Shown: positions 1 to 11,950 of the stretch, piece by piece
How the letters are laid out: every line of letters starts with the position of its first letter
Numbering within the stretch: the first letter of the stretch is position 1
Assembly: GCA_015847255.1 (NCBI GenBank)
Contig: JADLZK010008770.1
Coordinates: forward strand, 1-64,000
Reading direction: 5' to 3'
From: Hyparrhenia diplandra
Taxonomy: Eukaryota > Streptophyta > Magnoliopsida > Poales > Poaceae
Length of the DNA: 64,000 nt
Translations under genes and position numbers: made by a program
Notes under the pieces: model-generated
What the model saw: the letters and a program-made list of their open reading frames with translations, nothing else
Told to the model about the DNA's origin: nothing
Database searches by the model: none

Positions 1-805
1 TGCAGGCATTTGCAGCCCCTTTGGTAGAAATGTAAAATTTGGAATAAACCTCGGTGCCCCATGGGGAAACATCAAAATTTCATGACTACAGAAGAAACCA
101 TCCGCCTTAACCTTTGGTCCAGTGATCTTTAGCTCTCTCTGTCCCTTGACTTAAAAGATGGGATATTCCTCTAATTAGCTCTTTCTTTGTAACGAATTTT
201 CATAATAGTAACTGACATATCCACTCTCAAATCTCAATCAGATAGCCAAGATATCTTGGAAGCTGAGCAAATCAGGAAGATGGACTGCCCTAAAAACTTA
301 TATTCATCAGAACGCCACCCCAAGCGCGCAGTTTTATCTTCTGATGAGGCAAGGTGACATGGATTAGTGATAACTTATTATTGTTATTGTTATTGTTATT
401 TCTTCGAGTTAAATGGTCAACTAGAGACTTATTATGACCACAAAAACACCCAGAAATGTAATGTTTTTAGAGAATGAGAAAGGATGGTTGTCTGATGTAA
501 TAATATTATTAGACACAAATGTTGACGACAGAAATATTTTTAACAGCATGGTTGCCTCCATCTTTTAAATATTATTACTGGACAAAATGTTAATAATATC
601 TCTGTTTGTTAGATATAGATTTTGATGACAAAAATATTAATTATTCGCATAAAGAAAAATTCTCCGCAATAAATATTATTAGACAAATCATGGATTATAA
701 TTTATATATTTATTTTTTATAGTTTAAGATATAAATGTTAAAACACTTTCTATAAACCTAAAATGTAAGCATTCATTGAGAGATTGAGCCTTATTACACA
801 ATTTT
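1..805. other. AT-rich intergenic DNA
   Basis: I see no gene here. It holds a short TTATTG microsatellite near 375-400. Between about 480 and 720 there are several degenerate copies of a motif like ATGACAnAAATATT, which suggests an old decayed repeat, but I cannot define ends or a family. Confidence 0.5.
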
Positions 806-934
806 TCAGTCGAGGTACTGAAGAGACTACTCGCAATACAAATGCAAGTAAATATATAAAAGTTGATGTTCAGTCGAGGTACTGAAGAGACTACTCGCAA
901 TACAAATGCAAGTAAATATATAAAAAGTTGATGT
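806..934. repeat. Two-copy tandem repeat, about 64 bp unit
   Basis: Copies lie at 806-869 and 870-934 and both start with TCAGTCGAGGTACTG. They are identical apart from one extra A in an A-run of the second copy. A third partial start (TCAG) follows at 935. This looks like a recent simple tandem duplication downstream of the PDS5-type gene and has no evident coding role. Confidence 0.9.
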
Positions 935-1414
935 TCAGAAACAAAAAGATTGCAAGGGCTGCAGAGGTCAAGATCCAGAAGTAAGCTGCAGATTACCAGA
1001 GCAGTTGGTTAGCAGCATGCAGAAGCGAAACAATCCAACTTGAAAACCAGACCAACATCATAGTCAAAACGATGCATTTGCTACAAAGTCCACTGCTTAA
1101 ATTGCTAATAATAAATAGAACATCATTAAGCTACAACACCACCCGACAACACGATGCCATGGGCCTCACAGTCACAGCGAGCTTAGGGTTCATTCCGCTT
1201 AAGGCTCAGCACCAATGCACCATGGATCTGACCACAACAAACAAGTTACTCCTAACATTACAGCTATAGCAAATGTTGCTTCCACACCTAACTAGGCCAA
1301 TCCGACGAAATTCGAGTTAACACTCAATAATACAAAAAGTGCAGCGGAAACACCTCTGCCTAAACGAGCAAATCTAGGAGTACATCCATTTACACGAGAA
1401 GTTCATCATAAACT

Positions 1415-4400
1415 TCAAGCCTTCCTTCTGCGCTTCTTTCCAGTAGAAGCAATTCCAGATGCCTCCTGCTCTATTTCAGCTGCCTTGACTTGTTCTTTCT
1501 CCTTCCAGCTTCTCGACTTGTTCTTTCTCCTTCCGCTTCTCTTTGTCAGCCTCACACCGGAGTACCAGCATTTTTGGTTTCCGACCTGGCCTAGCTTTTC
1601 CTTCAGTGGACTTGCCTTCATCTTTCGAGTCCTTGCCTTTGCTAATAGCCTCCTTAGGTTTGCTCGCGCTCTTATCATCTTTAGGCAATTCATCCTTTGT
1701 CTCGGTTGATACAGTAGCTTTGCCCTTGGAGCTCTTCTCAAGGTCCTTTTTAAGGTTTGGGCCAGTTTTAGGTGTTTCTTTGGCATCCTTGCCAGCAGTT
1801 TTTCCCCTTTGTGCTCGGGTAGCTGAGTTACTAGGTGTCCCATTGGCTCGCCAACCTTTTGGACGTCCTCTTTTCTTTTTGGAGGATCCACAGCATCACT
1901 GCAACCATGAAGAGAAAACAGTAGTCTCAGAAAAGCTACAAAGCACAAGTCGTCATGACTTTTTGTATCAATTACTTACCTTTTAGGTGTTTCTGTACTT
2001 TCTTCCTTCGCTGCATCCCCTTTTCTTTTTCTGCCCGTGGCCTGTTGAAACAAACAATAACACAATCTTAACAAAACCACTTATAGAGAGGCATGAGATG
2101 ATTGGCATGCTTGGAATTCAGATAAATAACCAATTAAAAATTGCCAGCAGGGGCCTATGCAGTTTGCTGGTATCCACAAACTAGTTTACAACAAACATTT
2201 CCATAGTGCTTCTATCAGAAAAGAAATAATTTCCAGACTAAGAGATGGAACTTGACTAACATTATGAGTTCCAACAGCTTAATGATCATAGCAAACCAAG
2301 AAACCAAAGCCAATGCCTGGTCCTGATTGACACTTGACACGACAGTAAGCCAAGCATTTGAGAAATAAGAAAGCAGGGAGAAAAGTACACATGTATCACA
2401 CACTAAGATCCTTTTTCAAACCTACTCTGCTCCCATTGCAGAGAATCACACTTCTTAACCATAACACAGACCTTTAACTATTCAGGAGATCTAGTTTATG
2501 AGAGCATCTACATGCAGGTGAGCAAAAATATTGGTAGCAAGGCATTAAGCACTCAGTAACTGTATTCACATAACAACAAAGTAAACAGTGACCCCATGCA
2601 TTGCTTATTCTTATAAAACAATATGGGGAACTAGTTCTACAGCCAGCTGATGCATGAACAAATATCCAAATTTGAAGTCGTAGTTAATGGCACAGATATA
2701 GCTATAAATGACATTGCAAATGAAAAAAATATGAGTTTGCTTACTTTTCAGATGCCACAGAAGCTCCCTTCTCCTGGCAGAGTAAAGTTAATCAGAAACA
2801 AGGAATCGGTACGAAATTATAAAATCATCATGAGGTGAAATGTGCATACCTCACTGATGAATTCCCACTTCTCATCCCTCAGCAGTAGTACCTCGTCCCC
2901 ATCATCATATGAGACCTAGGCTCCAGAAAGTGAAGATAACATGATAAAAATAAACATTAAAAAAATAAAGATCCATTAATTAGCACTAGTTTTTGTCCTG
3001 CAAACGCCAGTGCAGGATATAACAGTGAAAGACACACCTTGTGCCTCTTAGAAACAGAATCAAATGACTCCACGACCATTGTAGAACCTGCAAAACAATA
3101 AAAGGGATTAGAATCTGGAAAAGAATAAAAATAGCACGCAATGCGATTTGCTAAATCCAAATAGTAATATTCATTTCTAAAAGAGCAACCATCAGAAAAG
3201 AAAATGTCAGATCTTGAACTACAAAAAAAAAAAGTAAAAGAAACGGGTTTACAAATAATAATGGCACATTTATAATATCAAACAGAGAAGAAAATAACCA
3301 GCTCCACGAGTGTCAAAAAGTCAGAAACTCAGAATATTGAAATTTTCCATTCTACTTACATCTTATCATCTGGCCACCAAACTTTGATCCTTGCACCAAC
3401 TAGACTTTTATCAAGGCCTTTGCTTTTCCTTGAACGCAGGAGTCTGTAAAAGGAAATCAAGAATCAGATTTAGGTTACGTAGACAAACAAAATGCAACTA
3501 GATATAAAAAAAAACTCTATTGCAATAATTTAAATCAAGCCTGCCCTCTACCTCTTCAGTTTCTCGTTCTTGCTTCATCTTAGGTGTGTTATTCTCTGTG
3601 CTTTGCCCTTTGGTTCTACCTGGGCCCTTGGTTGAAGATTTCGGAGATATCATTTCCTGCATTGTGGTAAAAGAACCAGTAACTAATCACTATTAAAGTT
3701 ACCTTGCGATAAAAGGCAAGGGAAAAACATGATGGCATATCCAAAAAAGTGTTGAATGTTCGTGAAATTAGATCTCTAGGTTTCAGTTCCAGCAAAGGTA
3801 GACTCAGACGAGTAACTAAAAGTCAAGGAATAACAAAGTTACAAAAATAGAATATTCTAAATACATGTACTTGTTTTAGACTAAAAAGATAAAGAAGACT
3901 TGTTACCTAGCAACAGTGAAGAGTAAACTTACAAAAATATGTTATCGAATAAATAAATAGACATTCAAAAGAAAACTATAAGAGGGATCTGTAATAGTCA
4001 ACCTAGCAGAAATCAGACCATGTTGTACACGATAGAGGACTAACTGTAAAAATCTTGATAACTCAACACAAAACCTGCTAGTGTTAAGAGAGAAACCTTT
4101 AAGCTCAGATCCTTGGCAGGATCATCCTCAGAAAGAGTTTCATCCTTCTGTTGTTTTGAATTGTTCTTTTGAGTCTTCTTAGATGATTCTCCTTCACCAG
4201 CCTTCTTTGCAGAAGACTTCTCATCCTTAGCTGATCGTTTTGCCAACTTACCAGCTGAATCACTTGCCTCCTTGACCTTTTTCAAATCCAAACCTGAAGA
4301 TTGATCCTTTCCAGCAGCTTTCTTCTGCGATGACTTTAGGCCAGGAGGGGGCGACCTCGCCTTGGTTTAGTAGGTGTATCAGCAGGCATTGATGTATCAT

Positions 4401-7069
4401 CAGCTGTTCCATTGGTACCCTCTGCAGCTGCTTCAAGATCTTCCTTTTAGTGTCAGCATCAGAATGCGCAGTTGCTTCACATTTATCAGACGGGTTTGAT
4501 CTTTGTACTTTTGTCTGAATCAAGGGCAGCTTTCTTTTTCGGCTTTGCAACATTGGAAACAGCACCTTCATTGTGGTCAGATTTCAACTGGTCAGCATCT
4601 GCTATGTTTTCAGCATCGCAAGGTTTTTCAATCTTCTCTTTTGTGGAAGGTGGTCCTTGATCATCAGAGTCACCAGTATCTGGTGGAGTAGCACCACTGC
4701 TAATAGCAGTACCTGTATTACCATTCATAGAAGTACCATCTTGTTCAGGACGGCTAACATCTTGCTCTGCCTTTGAAGATTCCTGCTAAAAAATACACAT
4801 GTTGTTGTTAGATCAGCCATTTACATAAATACAGATGATGCAGATCATACCTGAGGTAACTCATCAGAAATAGTCCTTTTCAGAGAGCTTGCCATCATCC
4901 ACCTAAACGTTAAGACAAAGTAAGACACAAATCAACTGAACAGCACCTCTTCCAGCATTTGAAAGTAGTTAATTTCATCCTACATGCTAAAAACTAATCA
5001 TGGTTTCAACTCACAATCCATCCAATAGCAAGTGAACATTCATGCATTACATTCATAATATCTCAAACATAACAACAAAGAAAGAGGAAACAAGCTTGCC
5101 TATTCAAACAACTGTAAGAATGGCATAACAGTTATCAAGCAAACAACAATGCAATCATCTTCCAACACTACTCATAGCAAGTTAGTAATTTAACTAACCG
5201 TGTCCTTTCCAGAAGGATCAGCATTGTTATCTTCCCTGTCATCTGAAACCTCTTCACAAACTGATGCGACGATTTGGCTGTATTCACTCAAGGAAGTGCC
5301 TTTTAGTGATTGCAGAAAGACTGGCTTAAGTTTTTCACGGCATGTGCCTATCACTTTTCAGCAAGCTCAAAGGAAGCTGAAGAAGATTCCTGGAAATAAA
5401 ATCAAAATGATTAGATCATGTCAACCTTATGTTATAAATGTAAATCTATGTTAGTGGTGTGAGGAAAATTAAGAAGTATGATACCTTTTCTTCTTTTCTA
5501 ACATTTTGGAGTAGACATGATGCAAGCTGTGGTTGGACATCCTCACTCTCCTCAATTACCAATCTCATTATCGTTTCCATGCAGGATACAACGGCTTCTG
5601 AATGTCAGAACTGAAATAAGATACATAAAAAGATATATCTTAGCAAAAACATGTCTTAGAACATCAAGAAATCCAAAAGAGGATTAATAGATGAAGCTAA
5701 GGCGAATCAAGATATTTCTTACTTAACAGTCCTCAAGAAGTGATGGAACATATCATTTATCAAATCATCACATTCAAGATCTAGCATCACCACGCAGGAC
5801 CGAACTTTTGCCACAGTATCAAGAATCGCAGTTCTCCTTCCAAAAGGGGGGGTCCTCTACGTCATCCAGATGCTTTCGAAGGCCCCCACAATTAAAGAGA
5901 ATACATCCTAGAACCAAGTAAAAACATATGTAAGTACAGAGAGACTACACAGTACAGCAGAAATCATTTTATTCAGGGTAGACTATACCTTCATTGCATC
6001 GTCATCATATGGAGCATCAGGCGCCGTGATTCGTGTGATCTCAGATATGCATGATGCCACAGCAAGTTTAATATTTGAATCAGCATGGCCCAGCAGCTCT
6101 TTCTTGACCAGAGCTTCAGTTGCTGGGCGAAGAGCATTCGATGTGCTTTCGGGAGGTGACTGCTCTACTTTAAGTAAACACTCCTCAACTTCCTGCATAA
6201 ACAAACCATTAACCAACTTGATGACTTCATTCGATTCGAGGAGCAAGCCTATCTGGGTGAGTTAGCAAGAACAAAGTCTTCATATTTATTCAAATGGCAG
6301 TAATCTAAACCATGGCAAATTAATCTGCACAGCAAGAGAGAGAGAAAAATGAAATCTGGAGCAGTAGTGAATAAACTAAGGTAATGCTAAACTCAATCCT
6401 ATATTTGTCGAAAACCTCAATCAAATCCATAAGATACTAAAAGGCCAACATTTCCAGTTTCTTTTCAAAACCAAACAGCACCATCAGAACTATTAATCCA
6501 CGTTTCAAACCCAGAAAACAGAGATAGAATTCAAGTTCAAGGACAAGCCAAGTCTCAAAAGGCAACGATAAAAAGTAAACTGATTCCAAGGAAATCAGAT
6601 AAGTCCGTATAACAGTCCGGCACGGATAACACTCCACAGAACACCCTTCGCGTTTCGTCAGGCCAAAAAAACTACGAATTTCATAGCACCTAATAAGACA
6701 AGTTAAAACCAAATCACCAGACCCAGTAACATTTCATCCGCGACCCAACCAATCAAACAATCATCGCGAGCAACAGGTAAGGGCACAGCATTCGCCCGGT
6801 TCCTACTCCAATCCTCGATACAAACAGTGCCGTAACCGCGCCGGCAACAAACACGACAACACATCGTAGAAGCGCGGTCCTAACACATGCGTAGCAATCA
6901 AACAAGCGCGCTAAAAGAAGGAGGAGAGCAGGAGGAGGAGGAGGCTCACGGTGAGGAGGTTGAGCAGGTCCTCCGCGTCGTCGGGAGGCGCCTGCAGGCG
7001 TTCCCCGACCTCCCTGAGTCGGTCCTCTAGCTGCTGCATCTCCTGCTCCGCGGCAGGATCCTCCGCCAT
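1415..7069 (-). CDS. PDS5C-like: PDS5-type sister chromatid cohesion protein (PDS5C-like), about 14 exons, with apparent frameshifts
   Basis: PDS5 proteins are nuclear regulators of the cohesin ring. The plant C-type form has N-terminal HEAT-like repeats, a lysine-rich middle, a Tudor-like domain and a basic tail. Exons inferred from GT-AG joints: 6950-7069 (ATG at 7069, MAEDPAAEQE, 40 codons), 5989-6192, 5723-5907, 5485-5610, 5199-5389, 4851-4902, 4097-4785, 3552-3656, 3360-3443, 3038-3087, 2850-2915, 2745-2773, 1980-2041 and 1415-1898. Diagnostic pieces are ITRITAPDAPYDDD (exon 2), KVRSCVVMLDLECDDLIN (exon 3) and the Tudor core RIKVWWPDDKM, then VESFDSVSKRHK and VSYDDGDEV (exons 9-11). AT-hook-like GRP cores lie in exons 7 and 14, and the tail ends KKRRRKA. 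Exons 1 and 2 are clean, but several later exons need one-base corrections (exons 3, 5, 7, 9/10 and 14), often at homopolymers. Family identity is strong; functional status is open. Confidence 0.85.
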
Positions 7070-7480
7070 TTCGAAACGGGGGCCACTACGCGGCCAGATC
7101 GAGAGCCGCCCGCTCTAGATCTGCCGCTGCTAGGGTTTCCCCTCGCGCGAGTGCGGGCCGCCTTTCACGGTCGGCGTCCCGAACCCGCGGAAGAGGGGGA
7201 GAGCGAGCACGGGAGGGTTTAGCGGTGGTGGATGACGAGGGAATCCGTCCGCAGCTGTATTCCCCCCGCCTCTCCTCTCTTCCGCGCGACGCGACGCGAC
7301 GAGGTAGAGAGAGGCTTCAGAGGCTGGGGGGGAGTGCGTGAGAGGAGAGGAGGTGAGGTTTGGAAGAATCGGCGGGCGATTTATGGGGGGCGGTTTGGAC
7401 TGCGCACACTTCCGCGGGGTCTTTGCCAAAATTGCCGATGTCCTTGGTCCGCAGCCCCCCAGCCCAGCGGACGGACGTGT
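7070..7480 (-). promoter_or_regulatory. GC-rich 5' leader and promoter region of the PDS5-type gene
   Basis: This is a GC-rich stretch directly upstream of the start codon at 7069, as is usual for grass housekeeping genes. On the minus strand it contains a telo-box-like AAACCCTAGC at about 7130-7139. A weak TATA-like CCATAAATC lies near 7380. The several overlapping open frames here look like by-products of high GC. Confidence 0.5.
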
Positions 7481-7979
7481 CGGGTGACCATGGAATCCTC
7501 TTCCCCTAAGGGCTCGTCCAACGCTCCACGGTGGCGTACTGCCCTAGCTGCCACGTCCTCACCAAGCTAACATGTCACAGACAGTGGTGGTCTCGCAGGC
7601 ACACACTAGACTCCTGCAGAAGAAGCTATAGCTTCGTCAGAGAAAAGAACGGGGCAGTACTAGAGCAGTGCGTTGGAGCAAGCAAGCCACTCCGATGACC
7701 TCGCTTTTGTACCTGGTGAAAAACTGCTGTCTAGTGCATGGTGGTCCATAAAGCGAACACAACGATGCTGCCTGCGCTGGGAAAAATTTGTACTCTTTTT
7801 CTCCTCAGCTCACGGATGTCGATGTGGCCTGACAAGGCTAACGTACTGCCTCCGTTGCCCCCTGAAGGGCCCCTGGCGTGGCTGCTGCCAGGACGCTGGC
7901 CACCGCTGTGGCTGCTCCAATGCGTGGTGGGCGCGCGGATGGCTCGCGCCGGGGCCTCTGGAATGCTAGTTCGGCGGAT
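7481..7979. other. GC-rich intergenic DNA, no gene recognised
   Basis: Overlapping frames of about 60-120 codons occur on both strands, with no recognisable domain and no splice-supported structure. I treat them as chance frames. Part of this stretch may belong to the repeat that is duplicated immediately to the right. Confidence 0.4.
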
Positions 7980-9257
7980 ACGCTCTACTCTATGTCGCCA
8001 AAGCGTATCTTTGAAAGTACGCGCGGAGTACATAGTAAGAGACACGACGACAATGGGAGTTCTGTTTACCTGGTCAAAGACGACGGCGGTGCGGTGGTGA
8101 TGATGCTTTCATCGGTGATGAAGTAGCGATAACGATGGTGGTCTTTGAGCAGGAGGCGACTAGACATGTCGCCGATCTTGAGAACACCGGTTATAAGCGG
8201 TGTACTAGATATATGTTATGTTTGGTATGTCGAGAGGTAGGCGGGGGCGGATCCACGAGGGGGGGGAGGCACAATTCCCATGCCGGTTCTTGTACCCTAG
8301 CCATTAAACCACCACTGAATTTCTTGATTTTCGCTAAACCCCCCCCCCCCATGGAGACTTATGCTTCCTCCGCCCTGGAGGTAGGAGGGAAAAGGGTCCG
8401 GCGAAGGGGTATATATATCTGACGGGGCGCCAATGGTATCTGGCGTTACTCAGCCGCTTGAGAGGCATTCGACACACTCTAGCATCATATTGCGTGAATG
8501 TGTGATAAATAAAATATGATTTCAAAAAGGAGATATTATAAATTCAACTAGTATATCTTCTCATTTGTAGGAAAAATCGAGTGGCACCGGCTAAGTATCT
8601 TTCTGGATTTCTTAACCATGGTTTTAATTTTCAAATATGCACAAATATGTCATGGTGAATCTAACCTAATGATATTATATACTCTTGTGTACTCCGCCAA
8701 GCGTATGTTTGAAAATACGATGAGTATCTGATAGAAACACGATAGTAGGAGTTACATTTTACGGTCAAAGACAGCGACGGAAGCGAATTGGCGGTGGTGA
8801 TGATGCTTGGGGGATGAAGTAAGCGGTAACGATGGTGGTCTTTGAGCCGGGGCGACAAATGAACATATCGCTGATGCCAAAGAAGCCCCGGATATAAAAG
8901 TATATAGTATACTAGGTATATGTTTGGTATGTGAGGTAGGAGAAAGGGTCGGCGAAGGGGGTATATATACAAGCGGGCGCCAACAGTTAGTTGGATTCTT
9001 TGCGGTCCAACCAACGGATACAGCGTTACTCCTCTTGAGAGACATTGGTCACACTAGGCGTCCTAGTGCGTGAATGTGTGATAAATAAAATATAATTTTA
9101 AATAAGGAGAGATTACGCATTCAACTGGTATATCTTCTCATTTGTATGCGTGTATCAGTGGCACCGGCTAAGTATCTTTACATGTTTCTTAACCATGGTT
9201 TAAATTTTAAAATATGCAAATATGTCATGGTGAATGTAACCTAATGATACTATATAG
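7980..9257. repeat. Large direct duplication, two diverged copies (about 7980-8671 and 8672-9257)
   Basis: The two copies align end to end through shared landmarks in the same order: AAGCGTATnTTTGAAA, GGTGGTGATGATGCTT, CGATGGTGGTCTTTGAGC, ATATGTTTGGTATGT, GCGTGAATGTGTGATAAATAAAATAT, GTGGCACCGGCTAAGTATCTT and AATATGTCATGGTGAAT. They differ by many substitutions and small indels, so the duplication is old. Copy 1 carries a 136 bp insertion absent from copy 2. No protein is recognisable; it may be an untranslated piece of a decayed element. Confidence 0.8.
8242..8377. mobile_element. hAT-type MITE, about 136 bp, with 8 bp target duplication
   Basis: It is present in copy 1 of the surrounding duplication and missing from copy 2. 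It is flanked by a perfect 8 bp direct repeat GAGGTAGG at 8234-8241 and 8378-8385. The ends are imperfect inverted repeats: CGGGGGCGGA at the left, and CAGGGCGGA as the reverse complement of the right end. An 8 bp duplication with CAGGG-type ends is characteristic of hAT elements. Copy 2 serves as the empty site. Confidence 0.75.
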
Positions 9258-10124
9258 GTCAACCAAACCTTAACACCTAATGATACTATGTAGGTCATTC
9301 AAACCTTAATTTGGCGTGTCTATCATGCATTGAATTAACACCTAATGATACTATGTAGGCCTTGTTTAGATTTCACGGCTAATGGTTAGTTTGCTAAAAA
9401 TAATTGAGGTCCTATTTAATCATCAACTAATATGTTAGCTAGTGACTTAGCTATCACTCAGCTAGAAAAATAGTTGTTAACTATCCTCATTAATGGAGTT
9501 TATCCTAAATAACTAGCAACTTTCCATCATATTTTTATGTGTTCTACATATAGGTGGACTTTAACCATCCACCTAACTAGCCAACCAAGTATGCGGTATG
9601 TTTCATGGGTCCTATCTATTTGCCACGATCATATTACTTGAACCATGTCAAGTAGTGAAATATTAGGTCATCTTGTCTAATGAGATTCGGCCTATAGTTC
9701 CTCTCATTAGTAATTATAGGCCCATGAACACATATTATTCTTTTCGAGCCTCCGTGCTTCATAAAATGCCTAATATGATGTTTGATTTTAGGTTTTTCCT
9801 TTCATTGCTTGAAAATATATATTAACAGCTAAGTTGTTAGGAGTATCATATGAAAAACTTATAACATATAGAAAAACTAAAAGATACCCGCATGTTGTTG
9901 GGGATCACAAATGATTTGAATTGAGTTTAGATTATTTATATTTATATAGTCATAATGATATGAAATCATAAATTAATGTCGGTGAATGGTTTGACACATT
10001 TATGTGGAAAAACTAAATGATTGTTAGTGGTGACGAGGTTTATTAATGCAAATGGCTTGAATGGAAAGATAATAATTATCACACTTACATGTGCGAGTTA
10101 GTTATAATCACATATGCTAGTGGG
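9258..10124. other. AT-rich intergenic DNA with decayed repeat pieces
   Basis: No gene is seen. A short motif, CTAATGATACTATRTAGGTC, occurs near 9240-9260 and 9280-9300 with a related copy near 9340-9360. A GGCCTTGTTTAGATT string at about 9359 resembles the start of grass MITEs, but no matching right end could be found. Confidence 0.45.
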
Positions 10125-10342
10125 ATGTTGATGTGGATAGCTTGCATGTTGAGATAGAACTTTTAGAGGGTTTGCAACTACAAGATATAGATATAGATAG
10201 AGATAGAGATACGAATCGATACAGATATAGATATAGATATAGATATAAATAATGTTGGCGTGGATAGATTGTATGTTGATATAGAACTTTTAGAGGGTTT
10301 GAAAGTACAAGATAAAATATATAGATATAGATATAGATATAT
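10125..10342. repeat. Two-copy repeat with GATATA microsatellite
   Basis: A unit containing TAGAACTTTTAGAGGGTTTG occurs at about 10125-10190 and again at about 10252-10320. Each copy is followed by a GATATA/GATAGA microsatellite. The second copy is slightly diverged. It looks like microsatellite-associated tandem duplication. Confidence 0.7.
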
Positions 10343-10569
10343 GAGAGATTTAAGCGAAAACATAGAACAACTGAGTTGTAGTGGCGTTACAACATTTCCT
10401 CGGGTAGAGCAAATTAAAATATAACATGGATTTTTATCAATGGAACAACAAAAAAATATTGATAAATATATCATGGAACATTTTGAATGTTACAAATTTA
10501 ATTGTACTAGCAAAATTAAAAAGTTTCCACGATTAACCATATCCAAATATAGCATAAAAATCAATTCTC

Positions 10570-10933
10570 TAAAATTGTGTTGCTCTCTCTACCGCCAAAG
10601 CCGAATACATTAGTGCGGGGAAGTTGTTGCATCAATTGCTTTGGATGAGGTCTACTTTGAGGACTTTGGATTCAAATTTGACAAAGTACCGTTGTTTTGT
10701 GACAATGAAAGTGCAAGAAAGATGACACAAAATCGATTGCAACATCCAAGAACAAAGCACATTGACATAAGGCATCACTTCATTAGAGATCATCAACAAA
10801 GGGTGATATTTGCATCATGGGCATTGACATAGAAGATCAACTAGCCGACATATTCACCAAGCTACTTGATGAGAAGAGGTTTTGCATGCTAAAGGGAGAA
10901 TTGAACATTATTGACTTCTCCAACTTGTGTTGA
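10570..10933 (+). pseudogene. Ty1/copia polyprotein tail (RNase H), Sirevirus-like
   Basis: This is the end of a copia pol gene. The RNase H signature is visible as STAKAEYISAG, then DNESARKM, RTKHIDIRHHFIRD and DQLADIFTK, ending ELNIIDFSNLC with a stop at 10931-10933. At least two frame changes (near 10640 and 10800) break it, and everything upstream (gag, integrase, reverse transcriptase) is missing from this location. It cannot encode a working protein. Confidence 0.85.
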
Positions 10934-11950
10934 TGCACCCCACACACACACACATATGGCATGCCTCTCCTTCGACAACAAGCAAGGTAAAAGTTGTTTG
11001 ACATGGCATTCATACTATGCTAAGGACTTGTTTAGTGCATCTAGACATAACTCATGCTATAGGCTCATTCATCGAAAATCAAATGATTTCAATGTATGTG
11101 TGGCACCAATATTGATTTCTATGCTTATATGATCTAGTGGTGGCATATGACATGTTTGTGGGCTTGCAATCGTAGTGTTGAATCTAGAAAATGCGCTTAT
11201 GATGTGTATTTTAATATGGTGCAACATAACCCGTATTCATTTGAGGTGTGACAAAGCTTGTCCTTGGTTCAAACCTAAATACATGTTAAGGCAAGTGATC
11301 TAGATTGGACCATTTTTATCCTTTAATTGACTTGATTTCTCTCATTTACACCTTTTTGGTGATTGTTGACAAAGGGGAGAAATAAGTCACAAAGATGTTG
11401 ACAAGGGATCACACAAATAGGGGAGCAAGCTCATAGACTATTTGTGCATTTGTATGTGCATGATCATGATGAAATGTTGCATTGTGCTATCTAAATTCAA
11501 TATACATGATTGCTTGGTGTATGCTAGAAATTTAAAATTGAATGGTGTATTGACCTACTAGCATGCATAGGATGTATCTAGACATTGCTCACATTTATGC
11601 CTATAATGTTGTTCTCATGGGGTATGTTGAGTTTTGATGAATATCTAGATACAAAGATGCTAAGGACTCAGATTGGTAACACACTTCAAAGGTCCAACTC
11701 TATGTACCTTAGCATCCTCTTTGGTAATATTATCTCTCCCCAAATTTTCTATCCATACATATGTGTAAAATTGATCCAAACACAAGAAAGCACATATGTA
11801 GGGGGAGCTACTATTACCAAAACCGAACTTTTGAAATGTTTGTCCAACTTTGATTCATAACCAAAACGATTTGGACAAGCAATTCAAGTTCAAATTGAAT
11901 TTATTTCATATCTTTGTGATGGTTGTCATCAATTACCAAAAAGGGGAGAT
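10934..11950 (+). mobile_element. Sirevirus-like 3' region with repeated polypurine tracts
   Basis: This is the stretch between the RNase H stop codon and the LTR. It contains several polypurine tracts: ACAAAGGGGAGAAATAAG near 11365, GTAGGGGGAGCT near 11798, and the tract ATTACCAAAAAGGGGAGA ending just before the LTR at 11950. Multiple polypurine tracts and a long untranslated 3' region are typical of Sireviruses among plant copia elements. The small frames inside it resemble no known envelope-like gene. Confidence 0.65.

Noticed and set aside
9356..9600. Possible MITE starting GGCCTTGTTTAGATT
   Set aside because: No matching inverted right end or target duplication could be found.
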